Source of the DNA: Clostridia bacterium
Lineage (GTDB): Bacteria > Bacillota > Clostridia > Oscillospirales > CAG-272
Length of the DNA stretch: 5,893 nt
Direction of reading: 5' to 3'
Assembly: GCA_029010655.1 (NCBI GenBank)
Contig: JAQXKW010000197.1
Location: forward strand, 1-5,893
A model generated the notes under the pieces. It was not told the origin of the DNA and did no database searches. It saw only the letters and a program-made list of their open reading frames with translations. Each line of letters opens with the position of its first letter. Position 1 is the stretch's first letter. Shown piece by piece: positions 5,655 to 5,893 of this stretch. The position numbers and the translations under genes were made by a program.

Positions 5655-5714
5655 TACGGGCGATTTGAAGGCACCTGCCGTCGGTGCAAATGCGAACGTT
5701 TTTCCTTAGGGCGC

Positions 5715-5893
5715 CGTCTTGCTCCCGCCGTTGCTTTGGGTATTGCTTTTCATAAAGTGATAATCGTTAGAAAGGACACAACTCATCCACCGGCAGAGCC
5801 GGTCCCCCTTCCCGCCGCCGGGGTCCCCATTTTTACGGCAAACGGAAAAATGGGGTTCGGTGTTAAGGGAAGGCAAACGGCGGGAGCAAGACG
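5715..5893. repeat. Nested inverted-repeat element, cut by the window edge
   Basis: The outer arms are an exact 18-bp inverted repeat, CGTCTTGCTCCCGCCGTT (5715-5732) and its reverse complement at 5876-5893. Inside are three more symmetric pairs: ACCGGC/GCCGGT (5789-5794/5798-5803), CCTTCCC/GGGAAGG (5807-5813/5867-5873) and CCCCATTTTT/AAAAATGGGG (5825-5834/5846-5855). The ACTCATCC-hairpin-CCTTCCC...GGGAAGG layout resembles, from memory, an intergenic repeat common in gut Clostridia. There is no transposase, so it could be a MITE-like or REP-like element. The right arm ends at the last base, so the true end is not seen. Confidence 0.65.

Larger units (their letters stand above)
5570..5893. other. 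Non-coding region filled with palindromic repeats
   Basis: No plausible gene was found on either strand, and there is no convincing promoter for a gene beyond the window. The stretch is a chain of hairpins of different type and base composition. These are GGCT/AGCC (5574-5577/5585-5588), the GGCGGC hairpin, a REP-like unit, GCACC/GGTGC (5671-5675/5683-5687) and a large nested inverted repeat from 5715 to the edge. It looks like a landing area for intergenic repeat elements behind a strong terminator. Confidence 0.7.

Noticed and set aside
5736..5764. Promoter-like pair TTGGGT-17-GATAAT
   Set aside because: Both boxes are weak, no gene follows within the window, and it lies inside the repeat element.

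Overview
The window looks like chromosomal DNA of a gut-type member of the Clostridia, probably Oscillospiraceae or a Ruminococcus relative. This is inferred from the partial sigma factor, the MelB-type plus GH42 sugar locus, the stand-alone MsmX/UgpC-type ATPase and the intergenic palindromic repeats. No rRNA or other phylogenetic marker is present, so the placement is tentative.

Left edge (1-280, minus strand): the first 65 codons of an ECF-like sigma-70 factor run off the left end. It has a consensus Shine-Dalgarno, a candidate promoter and a perfect hairpin close to the predicted transcript 5' end. Positions 198-821 hold no convincing protein gene but are not empty. On the minus strand a consensus promoter (512-540) faces a terminator-like hairpin (284-319), which defines a candidate small RNA of about 225 nt whose 5' end can pair with its own 3' half in a 13-bp closing helix. 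On the plus strand a consensus promoter (603-631) drives a leader of about 185 nt carrying three copies of TTTACTGC.

Centre (822-4159, plus strand): a two-gene operon encodes a MelB-like sodium/sugar symporter and, 2 nt after its stop, a cytoplasmic GH42 beta-galactosidase, followed by a terminator. Together they would import a galactoside and hydrolyse it inside the cell, without phosphorylation. The first 11 bases of the candidate small RNA are exactly complementary to the mRNA just upstream of the symporter ribosome binding site, so the RNA may regulate this operon. This is the most interesting hypothesis in the window.

Right (4348-5569, plus strand): a monocistronic ABC sugar-importer ATPase (UgpC/MsmX/MalK family) has its own extended -10 promoter and a strong terminator. 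No permease or binding-protein gene is present, as expected for a shared ATPase. Positions 5570-5893 are non-coding and packed with palindromic repeats, including a CATTGC/GCAATC REP-like unit and a nested inverted-repeat element whose 18-bp outer arm ends exactly at the window edge.
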